A DNA stretch of 64,000 nucleotides from the NCBI RefSeq assembly GCF_946221935.1, contig NZ_CAMIGN010000007.1:1-64000 (forward strand), in the 5' to 3' direction. The notes under the pieces were generated by a model. The model saw only the letters and a list, made by a program, of their open reading frames with translations. It was not told where the DNA came from and searched no databases. A program made the translations under genes and the position numbers. Source of the DNA: an uncultured Corynebacterium sp. (GTDB taxonomy: Bacteria > Actinomycetota > Actinomycetes > Mycobacteriales > Mycobacteriaceae). Within the stretch, counting starts at the first letter, position 1. Every line of letters begins with the position of its first letter. This document shows, in pieces, positions 1 through 8,664 of the stretch.

Positions 1-54
1 TGCGCTGATGGTACTGCACCTGGGAGGGTGTGGGAGAGTAAGTCACCGCCGGCA
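1..54 (+). rRNA. rrf: 5S ribosomal RNA, 3' end only
   Basis: The first ~54 bases match the 3' third of an actinobacterial 5S rRNA: the 'gatggtactgc' segment, the 'gtgggagagta' loop E/helix IV strand, and a final 'accgccgg' arm that would pair with the 5' end lying outside the window. The exact 3' end is uncertain by a few bases. It is followed directly by a strong terminator, as expected for the last gene of an rRNA operon. Confidence 0.9.
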
Positions 55-70
55 TCAAAACTTAAAAGAT

Positions 71-129
71 GGGGTGTGGGTCGTTGTAGCCTTTTAAAGG
101 GTTACAGCAACCCACACCTCATTTTTTTA
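71..129 (+). terminator. Rho-independent terminator of the rRNA operon
   Basis: A long inverted repeat pairs GGTGTGGGT...GTTGTA.CC with GG.TTACAGC.AACCCACACC (arms about 73-97 and 98-119). The loop is short and AT-rich, and a run of seven T follows. It is one of the strongest hairpin-plus-T-tract structures in the window and closes the rRNA transcription unit. Confidence 0.9.
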
Positions 130-280
130 TGTCTAACTGCGCTGCTGCGGACAAGTAGGCGTCCCCACAAAGCCCAGCTGGATTGCGCCGCCGCAACGCA
201 GGAAACTAGGATTGATAAGGTTCACGGGGCGGACCCGAAAACCTGAAGACAAATAGACGACGGAAGGTGCACTCCCAAGC

Positions 281-1189
281 ATGGTTGAGAATTCAAACAG
301 CAATCGCGGTCGTGGAGGACGACCACAGGGTGATGGCAAATTCCGCAACAAGGGTGGGTTCAAGCCCAACCGCGGCGGGCGCCCAAACCGTAACTCCAAT
401 AAAAAGCGCAGCTCTAACTGGGACACCCAGCGCGGCCCGCACAGTGGTCCTCAGCGCGCAGGTTACCGAGAGGAACGCCTGAACAAGCGCCTCAATGAAC
501 CCGAAGTGCCTCAGGATCTCGACCCCAAGGAGCTAGATCCTTCCGTACGCCAAGAACTCCGCAGCTTGTCCAAAGACAACGCAGACATGGTGGCGAAGCA
601 CCTAATCATGGCCGCCACTCTGCTAGATAATGAGCCGGAAAAGGCACTGGCTCACGCTCGTGCTGCGAAGGATCGTGCGGGCCGCGTTTCCGTGGCACGC
701 GAGACCTGCGGAATCGTCGCCTACCACGCAGGCGAGTGGAAGGAAGCTATTTCCGAACTGCGCGCCGCACGTCGAATGGCCGGTGGCCCAGGCCTGCTTC
801 CTGTCCTCGCCGACTGCGAGCGTGGGCTTGGCAAGCCTGAGAAAGCCCTTGATGTCGCCAATGATCCTCAAGCGGATCAATTGGATGCAGAATCTAAGGT
901 GGAGCTTGCTATCGTCGTCGCAGGCGCCCACCAGGATCTCGACCATCCAAATGACGCGCTCTCAGCGCTCGAAGCGCAGCTAGAAAATGCTGAGGCACCT
1001 GATGTCACTCGTATGCGCCTTTTCTACGCTTATGCCGATGCCCTCGTAACCGTTGGCCGCAAGAAAGAGGCTGTGGAGTGGTTTAACCGCGCCGCAGAAA
1101 TGGATACCGAAGAAGTACTCGATGTGTCCGACCGTCTGGCCGAGCTGGACGAAGACCAAGAGGCCGCATCCCAAAGCGAGGAAAAATAG
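281..1189 (+). CDS. Tetratricopeptide-type protein with basic Arg/Gly/Asn-rich N-terminus
   Basis: 302 aa. Residues 1-65 are low-complexity and basic (Arg, Gly, Asn, Lys, many RGG-like triplets), which suggests RNA or nucleic-acid contact. From about residue 90 to 285 the protein is alpha-helical with TPR-like helix pairs (ALAHARAAKDRAG, AISELRAARRMAG, AVEWFNRAAEMD). The C-terminus is acidic. Corynebacteria and mycobacteria carry a TPR protein here, just upstream of the HAD-TlyA-NadK-RecN genes. The ATG lies about 10 bp after 'cggaaggtg', a usable ribosome site. Its precise role is unknown to me. Confidence 0.85.
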   Translation: MVENSNSNRGRGGRPQGDGKFRNKGGFKPNRGGRPNRNSNKKRSSNWDTQRGPHSGPQRAGYREERLNKRLNEPEVPQDLDPKELDPSVRQELRSLSKDNADMVAKHLIMAATLLDNEPEKALAHARAAKDRAGRVSVARETCGIVAYHAGEWKEAISELRAARRMAGGPGLLPVLADCERGLGKPEKALDVANDPQADQLDAESKVELAIVVAGAHQDLDHPNDALSALEAQLENAEAPDVTRMRLFYAYADALVTVGRKKEAVEWFNRAAEMDTEEVLDVSDRLAELDEDQEAASQSEEK

Positions 1190-1192
1190 CCG

Positions 1193-2200
1193 ATGGCCCA
1201 CCCGCTGCTGGACAACTACGACGCACTTCTTGCCGATCTCGACGGTACGGTCTTTTCCGGCCATACCCCGATTCCAGGTGCAGCAGAAGGCCTAGCCGGT
1301 CGCCAGGTGATGTACGTGACCAACAATGCTTCCCGCGCACCCCAACAAGTCGCGGAGCATCTGAACTCGATGGGGTTTAAGGCCGACGCGGATCATGTTG
1401 TCACGTCCGCCATGGCGGCCTGCGATCTCGGCAAGCAGTACATTGCTGATTCCGGCGTCGACCAACCACGAGCATTTGTGATCGGCCACGAATCATTCAA
1501 ACAGTTGGTCGCAGATGCAGGCTTTACCGTCACCGATACCGCCGACGACCACCCGCACGTCGTCTTCCACGGCCATAGCCCAGATAATGACTGGGCGCGG
1601 CTTTCCGAAGGCGCCTTGGCTATCCAGCACGGCGCCCGCTACTTTGCTTCCAACTTGGATACGACTCTGCCCTCGGAGCGCGGTTTCATGGTCGGCAACG
1701 GGTCGATGGTCGCCGCCGTCACCTCCGCTACGGGCGTGACCCCGGAATCCGCAGGCAAGCCAGGCCCCGCCATGTTTCTGGTTGCTGCTCGGAAGATCGG
1801 TTCCACCAAGCCACTAGCCGTCGGCGATCGGCTGGATACTGACATCGCCGGTGGTAATGCAGCAGGTATGGATACTCTCTGCACCGTCACCGGGGTGTCT
1901 ACCCACACCGATATTATTGACGCCCCGCCGTCCCACCGGCCAACCTTCATTGCAGGTAACCTACGGGATCACCTCGCCGGATGGTCCGCCAGCGTGGACC
2001 CGGGTACTGCTCGTATCCGCGTTACCGCTGGTGAACTTGGTGACGTGGAAATCATGGCCGCTGAAGCACTGGCCGTAGCCGCGCCGGAGGCATGGCAGCT
2101 GATCGACAACCCTGACATCTCGCAGATCACCTCCGCTGCGGATATCGACTTTGTAGGTGCAGACGCACAAGCCATGGAGGCACTAGGAGGTTGGAAGTAA
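1193..2200 (+). CDS. HAD-superfamily hydrolase, NagD/p-nitrophenylphosphatase type
   Basis: 335 aa, HAD subfamily IIA. Motif I DLDGTVFSGH (Asp nucleophile, about residues 14-17) lies near the N-terminus, motif II VTNNAS follows, and KPGPAMFL plus GDRLDTDIAGG supply the motif III/IV lysine and acidic residues. These are expected to dephosphorylate small phosphometabolites; the substrate cannot be read from sequence. The last ~90 residues are an extra C-terminal region also seen in mycobacterial relatives. The start is 3 bp after the stop of the TPR gene, with GAGGAAAAA as ribosome site, so the two are probably co-transcribed. Confidence 0.88.
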   Translation: MAHPLLDNYDALLADLDGTVFSGHTPIPGAAEGLAGRQVMYVTNNASRAPQQVAEHLNSMGFKADADHVVTSAMAACDLGKQYIADSGVDQPRAFVIGHESFKQLVADAGFTVTDTADDHPHVVFHGHSPDNDWARLSEGALAIQHGARYFASNLDTTLPSERGFMVGNGSMVAAVTSATGVTPESAGKPGPAMFLVAARKIGSTKPLAVGDRLDTDIAGGNAAGMDTLCTVTGVSTHTDIIDAPPSHRPTFIAGNLRDHLAGWSASVDPGTARIRVTAGELGDVEIMAAEALAVAAPEAWQLIDNPDISQITSAADIDFVGADAQAMEALGGWK

Positions 2201-2377
2201 GTGGGAGAGGGGCAGCCGAAACCTTCGATGTTGTCGGGGGACAGTAGGCGTCAACAAGAAGAGCTAGCACAGGCCGTCGACGAGCTACTGGCGCGTGATG
2301 TACACGGCGCGGAAGAAGCAGCCGTGTTGGAGGAAGCTCACCGGGTGGTTAACGAGGCACTCGGAGGCGAGCGCTGA
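2201..2377 (+). CDS. Small conserved acidic protein (58 aa) between HAD hydrolase and TlyA
   Basis: A GTG start directly abuts the TAA of the HAD gene, and the TGA overlaps the ATG of tlyA (TGATG), so the frame is locked into the operon. The product is 58 aa, mostly helical, rich in Glu and Ala (RRQQEELAQAVDELLARD), with no membrane segment. A short gene sits in the same place in mycobacteria (the Rv1693 position between Rv1692 and tlyA), which supports it being real. No function is known to me. It is easily missed because it starts with GTG and is short. Confidence 0.8.
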   Translation: MGEGQPKPSMLSGDSRRQQEELAQAVDELLARDVHGAEEAAVLEEAHRVVNEALGGER

Positions 2378-3228
2378 TGGCGAAAAGGGGTGCCAAGCTG
2401 CAGCGGCTCGACGCGGAACTGGCGGCGCGTAAGATCGCCCGAAGCCGGGAACATGCCCAGGAGATGATTAAATCCGGGCGTGTGACCGTCAATGGAATGT
2501 TAGCGAAGAAGCCCGCCAGCGGGGTGGACGGCAATGTCTCCATCAAAGTGGCGGAATCCGAAGACGACCGTTGGGCTAGCCGAGGTGCGCATAAACTCCT
2601 TGGGGCGCTGGAGGCATTCGAGCCGCAAGGGCTAACGCTTGCAGGCAAGACTGTTCTGGATGCCGGCGCTTCGACCGGTGGTTTTACCGATGTGTGTCTA
2701 GACCGTGGTGCCGCGAAGGTCAAGGCCGTGGATGTGGGCTATGGACAGCTCATCTGGCGGCTGCAAAACGACGACCGGGTGGATGTTATGGATCGTACGA
2801 ACGTGCGCACCCTCACCCCGGAAGCACTTGGCGGCGAAGTGGACCTGATGGTCGGAGACTTGAGCTTCATTTCCATCCGCTTGGTTCTGCCAGCCCTGGC
2901 TGCTTGTGTGAAACAGGGTGGAGATCTGCTGCCGATGGTTAAGCCCCAATTTGAAGTGGGGAAGGATCGCCTAGGACACGGCGGTGTGGTCCGGAGCCCT
3001 GAACTGCGCGCCGAAGTTACCCGCGACGTGGCAATTGAGGCGATGAAGTATGGTTTGAGGACGAAGGCCGTTGTCGCCTCTCCTTTGCCAGGGCCGAGTG
3101 GCAATGTGGAGTATTTTCTCTGGTTGGTCAAGGACGGCGCTGCGGTTTCGCCTAGCATGGGTGCAGAGGCTGACTACACCGGCCTGGACGAGATGATCGC
3201 AACCGCCATTAAGGAGGGGCCGCAGTGA
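2377..3228 (+). CDS. tlyA: TlyA-family rRNA 2'-O-methyltransferase
   Basis: 283 aa, full length. Residues 1-60 are an S4 RNA-binding domain (RLDAELAARKIARSREHAQEMIKSGRVTVNG). The remainder is an FtsJ-like Rossmann methyltransferase with SAM motif I LDAGASTGGFTD and the VGDLSFIS region. In mycobacteria TlyA methylates ribose at 16S C1409 and 23S C1920 and so gives capreomycin sensitivity; older annotations call it haemolysin A. Start and stop overlap both neighbours, so it is translationally coupled to the small protein upstream and NAD kinase downstream. Confidence 0.93.
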   Translation: MAKRGAKLQRLDAELAARKIARSREHAQEMIKSGRVTVNGMLAKKPASGVDGNVSIKVAESEDDRWASRGAHKLLGALEAFEPQGLTLAGKTVLDAGASTGGFTDVCLDRGAAKVKAVDVGYGQLIWRLQNDDRVDVMDRTNVRTLTPEALGGEVDLMVGDLSFISIRLVLPALAACVKQGGDLLPMVKPQFEVGKDRLGHGGVVRSPELRAEVTRDVAIEAMKYGLRTKAVVASPLPGPSGNVEYFLWLVKDGAAVSPSMGAEADYTGLDEMIATAIKEGPQ

Positions 3229-4205
3229 CCACACCGGGGACTGACCACGGCGCGGAACGCAGTGCCGACAACGGCGCCGATACAGGCAGTGACAAGAACG
3301 CGGAGCGCGAAGTCCTGCTGGTTGCGCACACTGGCGTACACGAAAACCTCGGGCTGGCTGCCGAGGCTGCATCTCGGCTACAAAAGGGCGGCATCAACGT
3401 CCGCGTGATGGCTACCGCCGACCCAGCCCCGGTAGCGCGCCACGAGATCCTGGGCCGCTTTAAGCGCTTTGGCCACACCAAGGAAGCGGCCACGGGCGTG
3501 GAAATGGTGATCGTCTTGGGCGGCGATGGCACGTTCCTCCGCGCTGCCGATATTGCGCATTCCGCGGATGTACCGGTTCTCGGCATCAACATGGGCCATA
3601 TCGGCTTCCTTGCAGAGTGGGAACAAGAGTCCCTGCAGGAGGCCGTGGATCGCGTGATCGATCGCGATTACCGCATCGAGGATCGCATGACCCTTTCCAT
3701 TACTGCCCGCGATATGGATGGTCGTGTGCTGGGCACGGGCTGGGCGCTCAATGAGTGTTCGGTAGAGAACCTGAACCGCCAGGGTGTCCTGGATACGATC
3801 CTGGAGGTCGATGAGCGGCCTGTTTCCTCTTTCGGTTGCGACGGTGTTTTGGTATCGACGCCCACCGGCTCCACCGCCTACGCCTTCAGTGCAGGTGGCC
3901 CGGTTCTGTGGCCGGAGCTGGATGCGATTCTGGTGGTTACCAGCAACGCACATACGCTGTTCAGCCGTCCGCTGGTGGTTTCCCCGAACTCGATGGTGGC
4001 AGTAGAGACGAACCCATCGACCTCGCCCGCAACGGTTGTTATGGATGGTTTCCGCCAGATTCACATGCCCCCTGGCGCCCGCGTGGAGATTCGCCGTGGC
4101 CCGCAGCCGGTGCGGTGGGTACGTCTGGATTCCGCACCTTTCACTGACCGCCTGGTGCATAAGTTCCGTTTGCCTGTGACGGGCTGGAGGGGCCCGCGTC
4201 ACTAG
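3225..4205 (+). CDS. nadK: NAD kinase
   Basis: 326 aa. It phosphorylates NAD to NADP using ATP or polyphosphate. The diagnostic GGDGT motif is at residues 99-103, followed by LGINMGHIGFLAE and the NE/D nucleotide-binding segment (LNECSVE). The PTGSTAYAFSAGGP motif, typical of the PpnK family, comes later. The first ~28 residues are a hydrophilic, species-specific extension. It begins with GTG overlapping the tlyA stop (GTGA). It lies between tlyA and recN, the usual actinobacterial order. Confidence 0.94.
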   Translation: MTTPGTDHGAERSADNGADTGSDKNAEREVLLVAHTGVHENLGLAAEAASRLQKGGINVRVMATADPAPVARHEILGRFKRFGHTKEAATGVEMVIVLGGDGTFLRAADIAHSADVPVLGINMGHIGFLAEWEQESLQEAVDRVIDRDYRIEDRMTLSITARDMDGRVLGTGWALNECSVENLNRQGVLDTILEVDERPVSSFGCDGVLVSTPTGSTAYAFSAGGPVLWPELDAILVVTSNAHTLFSRPLVVSPNSMVAVETNPSTSPATVVMDGFRQIHMPPGARVEIRRGPQPVRWVRLDSAPFTDRLVHKFRLPVTGWRGPRH

Positions 4206-4207
4206 CA

Positions 4208-5914
4208 ATGCTGCACGAATTACACATTCGCAACCTCGGCGTGATTGAGGAAGCGACGGCGGAGTTTTCCACTGGCTTGAGCGTCGTCACCGGCGAAACT
4301 GGCGCTGGTAAGACGATGGTTGTGAGCTCTTTACGCTTGCTTTCGGGGAATCGCGCGGACGCTTCCCGCGTGCGAAATGGCGCTGATAAGGCCAGCGTGG
4401 AGGGTATATTCTCTGCGGATTCCCCAGCAGTAGAGGAGCTGGTGGATCAGGTCGGTGGCTATATTGACGAGGGTGAAGTGATTGCTTCGCGCACGGTCAA
4501 TGCCACGGGCCGTTCCCGTGCGCACCTGGCTGGAAAGACCGTGGCGGCGGGCGTGCTGGGGGAATTCGCTGGCCATGTAATTACGATCCACGGGCAGAAC
4601 GATCAGATGCGACTGCTGGATCCGGTGCGCCAACTCGGCGCGTTGGATGACTATGCGGGATTGGCTGACACTGTGGCCGAGTACAGGGAAAAGCGCGCCG
4701 AATGGTTGCGCTTGGATAAGGATCTGCGCCGTCGCATGGCAGCCCGCCGCGACCTTGCTTTAGAGAGCGAAACGCTTCAGCGTGCTGTGGAGGCTATCGA
4801 CGACATTGATCCGCAGCCCGGCGAGGACGCTGAGGTTAAGGCGCAGATTAAGCGTTTGCAGGCCGCAGACGATATCCGTGCGGGACTTCAGCGTGCCCAA
4901 GCGGCGCTGGATGGTTTGGATGGCATGGGGTCAGGCGATGACTTTGGCGATTCCGAAGGTGCCGGTGCGCTGGTATCCCAAGCGGCTAACGAACTATCCG
5001 GTTTGGTGGATCCGGACGATGAGGGAGATACTCTTTCAGGTCTTGCTGACCGCCTAAATGAGGTTGGGGTGTTGCTGAGCGATATCTCCTCCGAAATCGG
5101 TCAGGCACTGTTGGACGTGCCGGACCCCGATGAACTCGACGGGCTTTTACAGCGCCAAACGCAGTTGCGGGAATTGCGTAAGTACGCCGTGGACGTTGAC
5201 GGTGCCCTGGCATGGCGCGATCAGGCGCGCGAGCGGCTGGAGTCGATGGACGTCTCCGATGAAGCGCTGCAGAAGCTGCAAGATGAGGTCGCCTCTGCGC
5301 GGGAGGCAGCGAGCGCGATCGCGGGCAAGCTTTCTGGGGCACGCGTGAGGGCGTCGAAAAAATTTTCCAAGGCCGTTACTGAAGAGATCCGGGGGCTGCA
5401 CATGTCCGCCGAGATTCGTGTGGACGTGCGGCAGCAGGAGGAGCTCGGTCCGCATGGCGTTGATGAGGTCGAGTTTCAGCTGGTGCAGGGTGGGAATGTG
5501 AACCCTTTGGCGGGTTCGGCCTCTGGCGGTGAGCTTTCTCGCGTGATGTTGGCGCTGGAGGTTGTACTGGCTGCAGGTTCGGACGGTGGTCGCACGATGG
5601 TTTTCGATGAGGTCGATGCGGGCGTCGGTGGCAAGGCAGCTGTGGAGATTGGACGGCGCCTGGCTAAGCTCGCGATCGAGAATCAGGTCATTGTTGTAAC
5701 TCACCTGCCGCAGGTCGCCGCATTTGGTGACGCCCACGTATATGTGGCTAAGTCGACGTCAAAGGATTCGGTGACCTCCTCGGTTCGTACGCTGAGCGAG
5801 GATGAACGGACAGAAGAGCTGTCTCGTATGTTGGCAGGGTTGGAGTCTGAAACGGGGCGGGCTCACGCCGAAGAACTAATGGCAATGGCAAAGGAAGCCA
5901 AAGCGGAGCTGTAG
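4208..5914 (+). CDS. recN: DNA repair protein RecN
   Basis: 568 aa SMC-like ATPase for double-strand break repair. Walker A GETGAGKT is at residues 31-38. The middle is a long helical coiled-coil region with the family hallmark GQNDQMRLLDP. The C-terminal half carries the ABC signature SGGELSRVMLALE and Walker B TMVFDEVDAGVGG. The length is normal. The start is 2 bp after the nadK stop. In other corynebacteria steA follows recN directly; here two extra genes intervene. Confidence 0.95.
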   Translation: MLHELHIRNLGVIEEATAEFSTGLSVVTGETGAGKTMVVSSLRLLSGNRADASRVRNGADKASVEGIFSADSPAVEELVDQVGGYIDEGEVIASRTVNATGRSRAHLAGKTVAAGVLGEFAGHVITIHGQNDQMRLLDPVRQLGALDDYAGLADTVAEYREKRAEWLRLDKDLRRRMAARRDLALESETLQRAVEAIDDIDPQPGEDAEVKAQIKRLQAADDIRAGLQRAQAALDGLDGMGSGDDFGDSEGAGALVSQAANELSGLVDPDDEGDTLSGLADRLNEVGVLLSDISSEIGQALLDVPDPDELDGLLQRQTQLRELRKYAVDVDGALAWRDQARERLESMDVSDEALQKLQDEVASAREAASAIAGKLSGARVRASKKFSKAVTEEIRGLHMSAEIRVDVRQQEELGPHGVDEVEFQLVQGGNVNPLAGSASGGELSRVMLALEVVLAAGSDGGRTMVFDEVDAGVGGKAAVEIGRRLAKLAIENQVIVVTHLPQVAAFGDAHVYVAKSTSKDSVTSSVRTLSEDERTEELSRMLAGLESETGRAHAEELMAMAKEAKAEL

Positions 5915-6029
5915 AAAATTTTTTGGCCAGCGGGCGCCGGGATGTGATCGGCGCTACAGTAGTGCTGTGTTAAGAGGGGGAGCGCGCACCCGCAGCGATC
6001 TGCGTGCAGTGTGAGGGGGGGCTAAAGCG

Positions 6030-6755
6030 GTGAAGCGTGTAGCGGCAAGTGTGTTTTTAATCTTTTTTGGATTCGCTTTGACTGCGTGTGGTAGCGAGGG
6101 TGAGGAACCTGCCGTGACCGGTGCTTTTGCTGAAACGGAGGAGTTATCGACAGGCGGCGGCCCTGTGGATAACTCGGGTTCAGGAGAGGTTGAAGGCGAT
6201 GGCCGTATGCTAAAACCTGAGGGGCACAAGGGGATGTGGTTCGAGACCGAGCCGACGGATCCGTGGGAACACTACGTGTGGGCATCGCAGAAGTTCGTGG
6301 GGGATCCCATCGAGCTTCCGAAGCTGGAGGGGAAGGGCCCGGACGATCCGCTGGCTGGTCTGCCGGATGTGTGCAACGAGAAGGTTATTGAGCGAATGAA
6401 GGAGGTGGGGTTTCAACTACAAAGTAAAGATGATGACGGCTTGTACTACGGGTGTCACTTTGTAGAAACCAGGCCTGTAGGCGGGGCATTCGTGGGTGAA
6501 CTTTTTGCCTTAATCTTGGATACAGGGCGGCCGATCAACGAATTCAAAAAAGAGGTAAGTTACGAGCCTTTGAGAGATGACGTCAGTCTGATCGGATTGA
6601 GTAAAGACTCAAAAGATAATGAATGTGCTGTAGCCCAGGACAAAGAGAACGCTACGTTCTATTCGGTTAATGGTGTTCTAGATATTAATAAATCTGACGA
6701 AGAGGTTTGTATGCTTTCGGACTTGTTCTTTCAGGTTTTCGATAACGTGTCATAA
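6030..6755 (+). CDS. Secreted lipoprotein, DUF3558-like
   Basis: 241 aa with a classic lipoprotein signal: MKR, a hydrophobic stretch, and lipobox LTAC at residues 17-20, so Cys20 would be the lipidated N-terminus. The mature part has two Cys-containing segments (LPDVCNEKVIERMKEVGF; YYGCHF) that resemble the DUF3558 pattern of corynebacterial and mycobacterial lipoproteins, but this assignment is tentative. The GTG start follows AGGGGGGG by about 9 bp. The second half (from about 6410) is clearly more AT-rich than the flanking chromosome. It is probably co-transcribed with the following large gene (7 bp gap) and has no counterpart in the usual recN-steA order. Confidence 0.75.
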   Translation: MKRVAASVFLIFFGFALTACGSEGEEPAVTGAFAETEELSTGGGPVDNSGSGEVEGDGRMLKPEGHKGMWFETEPTDPWEHYVWASQKFVGDPIELPKLEGKGPDDPLAGLPDVCNEKVIERMKEVGFQLQSKDDDGLYYGCHFVETRPVGGAFVGELFALILDTGRPINEFKKEVSYEPLRDDVSLIGLSKDSKDNECAVAQDKENATFYSVNGVLDINKSDEEVCMLSDLFFQVFDNVS

Positions 6756-6762
6756 GTACTAA

Positions 6763-8628
6763 ATGGGGTGGGGAATGATTAAGTTTGACCTTTCGAATTT
6801 GCACAATGTTCGCGAGTCTCTCGCTCAGGCTGGAGACGCTCTTCTTAAATTTAAAATTAGACAGAATATAGTTTCCCAGTACACTACTGTTCCATCCTTG
6901 AATGGAGCGTTTACTCAGCATGGGACTTTTTGGAGTGGCCAGTCAGGCTCAGCCAAAAATGTGGTAGATATTCTCACTTCTAACGTGAACTGGCTCCAGG
7001 AGGTATTCTCCAACCAACTGGAAGGCTTCGACCTGCAGGAGTATTTCAGCAAGAAGTCCTTCGATCAGGTGAATTCCCAGGTCTCGGTCGCCAATAACAG
7101 AATGCGGAAATTTTTTATCCCAACCCGCGATTCTCGGTCGATCGACAACCTGATGTACAACACGCCAGTGACCGTGGCGGAGGCCACGATGCCGCTGACT
7201 TCGCTCATCACGGCATTTCAGGGGGACGATTCCGCGCCACTCGCGGTCGCGGACTCTTGGGAAAACGCAGCCAAGGCGCTCAAAAACTCAATGGATAACC
7301 TCAAGAGCGCATCTACCGGCCTGGCGAACTCCTCCGAGGGTTACTCATTCGACATGGCGCGCGAAGCTATCGACGATGTCCACAAAACCGGCCTTGTCGT
7401 AGCCTCCAACACCACCGCAATGGCCGGCTCCGTCCGCCAATTCCCGCTCGTCCGCAGCACCAACCTGCAAGCACTCGAAACCATCCAAGCTACAACCTCG
7501 CTGATCGCCGACCCTGCGGAACGCCTACTCGCCGAACAAGCCGCCGTCGCCAACTTCGTTTCCTCGCAACTGCAGCCATCCCTCGAGATGGTGCGCCCTC
7601 CCGTCTCCAACCTCGGGGTTCCGATCGTTGGGCACTCTGGCGGAGGAACTCTGGACGCCACCACCGTCTCGACCGCCTCCGCACAACCGACGGTCACGCA
7701 CATCAACGGCCACACACATGCTGTTGCCCCCGCAAGCGCCACAGCTCACGGCGAGCAAGCTGCCGCCGCGGCAACGAATGCACCTAAACCCACCGCAGCG
7801 ACCGCAGCCACTCACGCGGCTCCGGCACCAGGTGGCCTGCACGCTCCGGCTAACACACCTGCACCCGTCCAACCCGCAGCGGCCACAGCAGCACCTCAGG
7901 CGCCCGGATTTGCGCCCGGAGGCATCACGTCACCGGCGCAGGCACCGGTGAGCACGCCCCACCAAGCAACCGCGGCCACCGCCACTCCAACCGTTCCCGG
8001 CCAGGGCGGTACTTCCATGTCAGGGACGGAGAACCTTATCAACGCACAGAGCCGCTTCGGAACTGGCGGCGGCGCAGCCGGGCGCTCCGGCGCGGTGAGC
8101 GAACTGGGCACCAGGGGGAATGGCTCACAGCTTCGCAGCATTAGTGGAGGCGCCGGCGCCGGAACCAGCGCAAACCCCGTCACCGGCACCCCTAAGGCGG
8201 ACTTGCGAAACGTCTCCACCACGGCACCCCGCCCGAACCTCCCAGGCAGCCTGAAAACAATCTCCAGCCCTCTCAACACCCCTCACGGGGAGAACGCGCA
8301 CGCGAACACTCCTAACTCCGGCAAGGGTGCAACTTCTGCGGTCCACGGAACCACTGGCGCAAAGGGCGGTGCTGGAGTGAAGGGCGGCGGGAACGTGGCG
8401 TCCACAGTAATGGGAAGAGGAACAAACATTGGCCAAACAGGTAAGGGAGTGAAGGGTGGTCTGCGCGGGTCGTCGCTGAATTACGGCAAGCAGGATCGCT
8501 CGTACTTCCGGCGCCTTTTCCTTAGTGGTGAAGATCCGGTGATCGCTGGGAAGAAGGCACGCGGGCGTAAGGGATCCGACAAGGAGGGAACCGCGACGCA
8601 ACAGACAGTGAAGAAGGTGATTCGTTAG
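6763..8628 (+). CDS. Large WXG-like / Pro-Ala-rich protein of unknown function
   Basis: 621 aa. Residues 1-300 are alpha-helical. A W-S-G tripeptide at residues 57-59 lies between two predicted helices, like the WXG turn of ESX/type VII substrates. Residues ~300-420 are Pro/Ala/Thr/His-rich low complexity, ~420-590 are Gly/Ser/Thr-rich, and the last ~60 are strongly basic (RSYFRRLF, KKARGRKG). There is no signal peptide or membrane helix. The 5' part (6763-7000) is AT-rich, later parts GC-rich. The ATG at 6775 is an alternative start; neither has a well-spaced ribosome site. I infer a possible secreted or surface effector partnered with the lipoprotein; function unknown. Confidence 0.7.
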   Translation: MGWGMIKFDLSNLHNVRESLAQAGDALLKFKIRQNIVSQYTTVPSLNGAFTQHGTFWSGQSGSAKNVVDILTSNVNWLQEVFSNQLEGFDLQEYFSKKSFDQVNSQVSVANNRMRKFFIPTRDSRSIDNLMYNTPVTVAEATMPLTSLITAFQGDDSAPLAVADSWENAAKALKNSMDNLKSASTGLANSSEGYSFDMAREAIDDVHKTGLVVASNTTAMAGSVRQFPLVRSTNLQALETIQATTSLIADPAERLLAEQAAVANFVSSQLQPSLEMVRPPVSNLGVPIVGHSGGGTLDATTVSTASAQPTVTHINGHTHAVAPASATAHGEQAAAAATNAPKPTAATAATHAAPAPGGLHAPANTPAPVQPAAATAAPQAPGFAPGGITSPAQAPVSTPHQATAATATPTVPGQGGTSMSGTENLINAQSRFGTGGGAAGRSGAVSELGTRGNGSQLRSISGGAGAGTSANPVTGTPKADLRNVSTTAPRPNLPGSLKTISSPLNTPHGENAHANTPNSGKGATSAVHGTTGAKGGAGVKGGGNVASTVMGRGTNIGQTGKGVKGGLRGSSLNYGKQDRSYFRRLFLSGEDPVIAGKKARGRKGSDKEGTATQQTVKKVIR

Positions 8629-8664
8629 GCCATTTCCCGGCGCGCCTAACGCAACACTGGCCAC

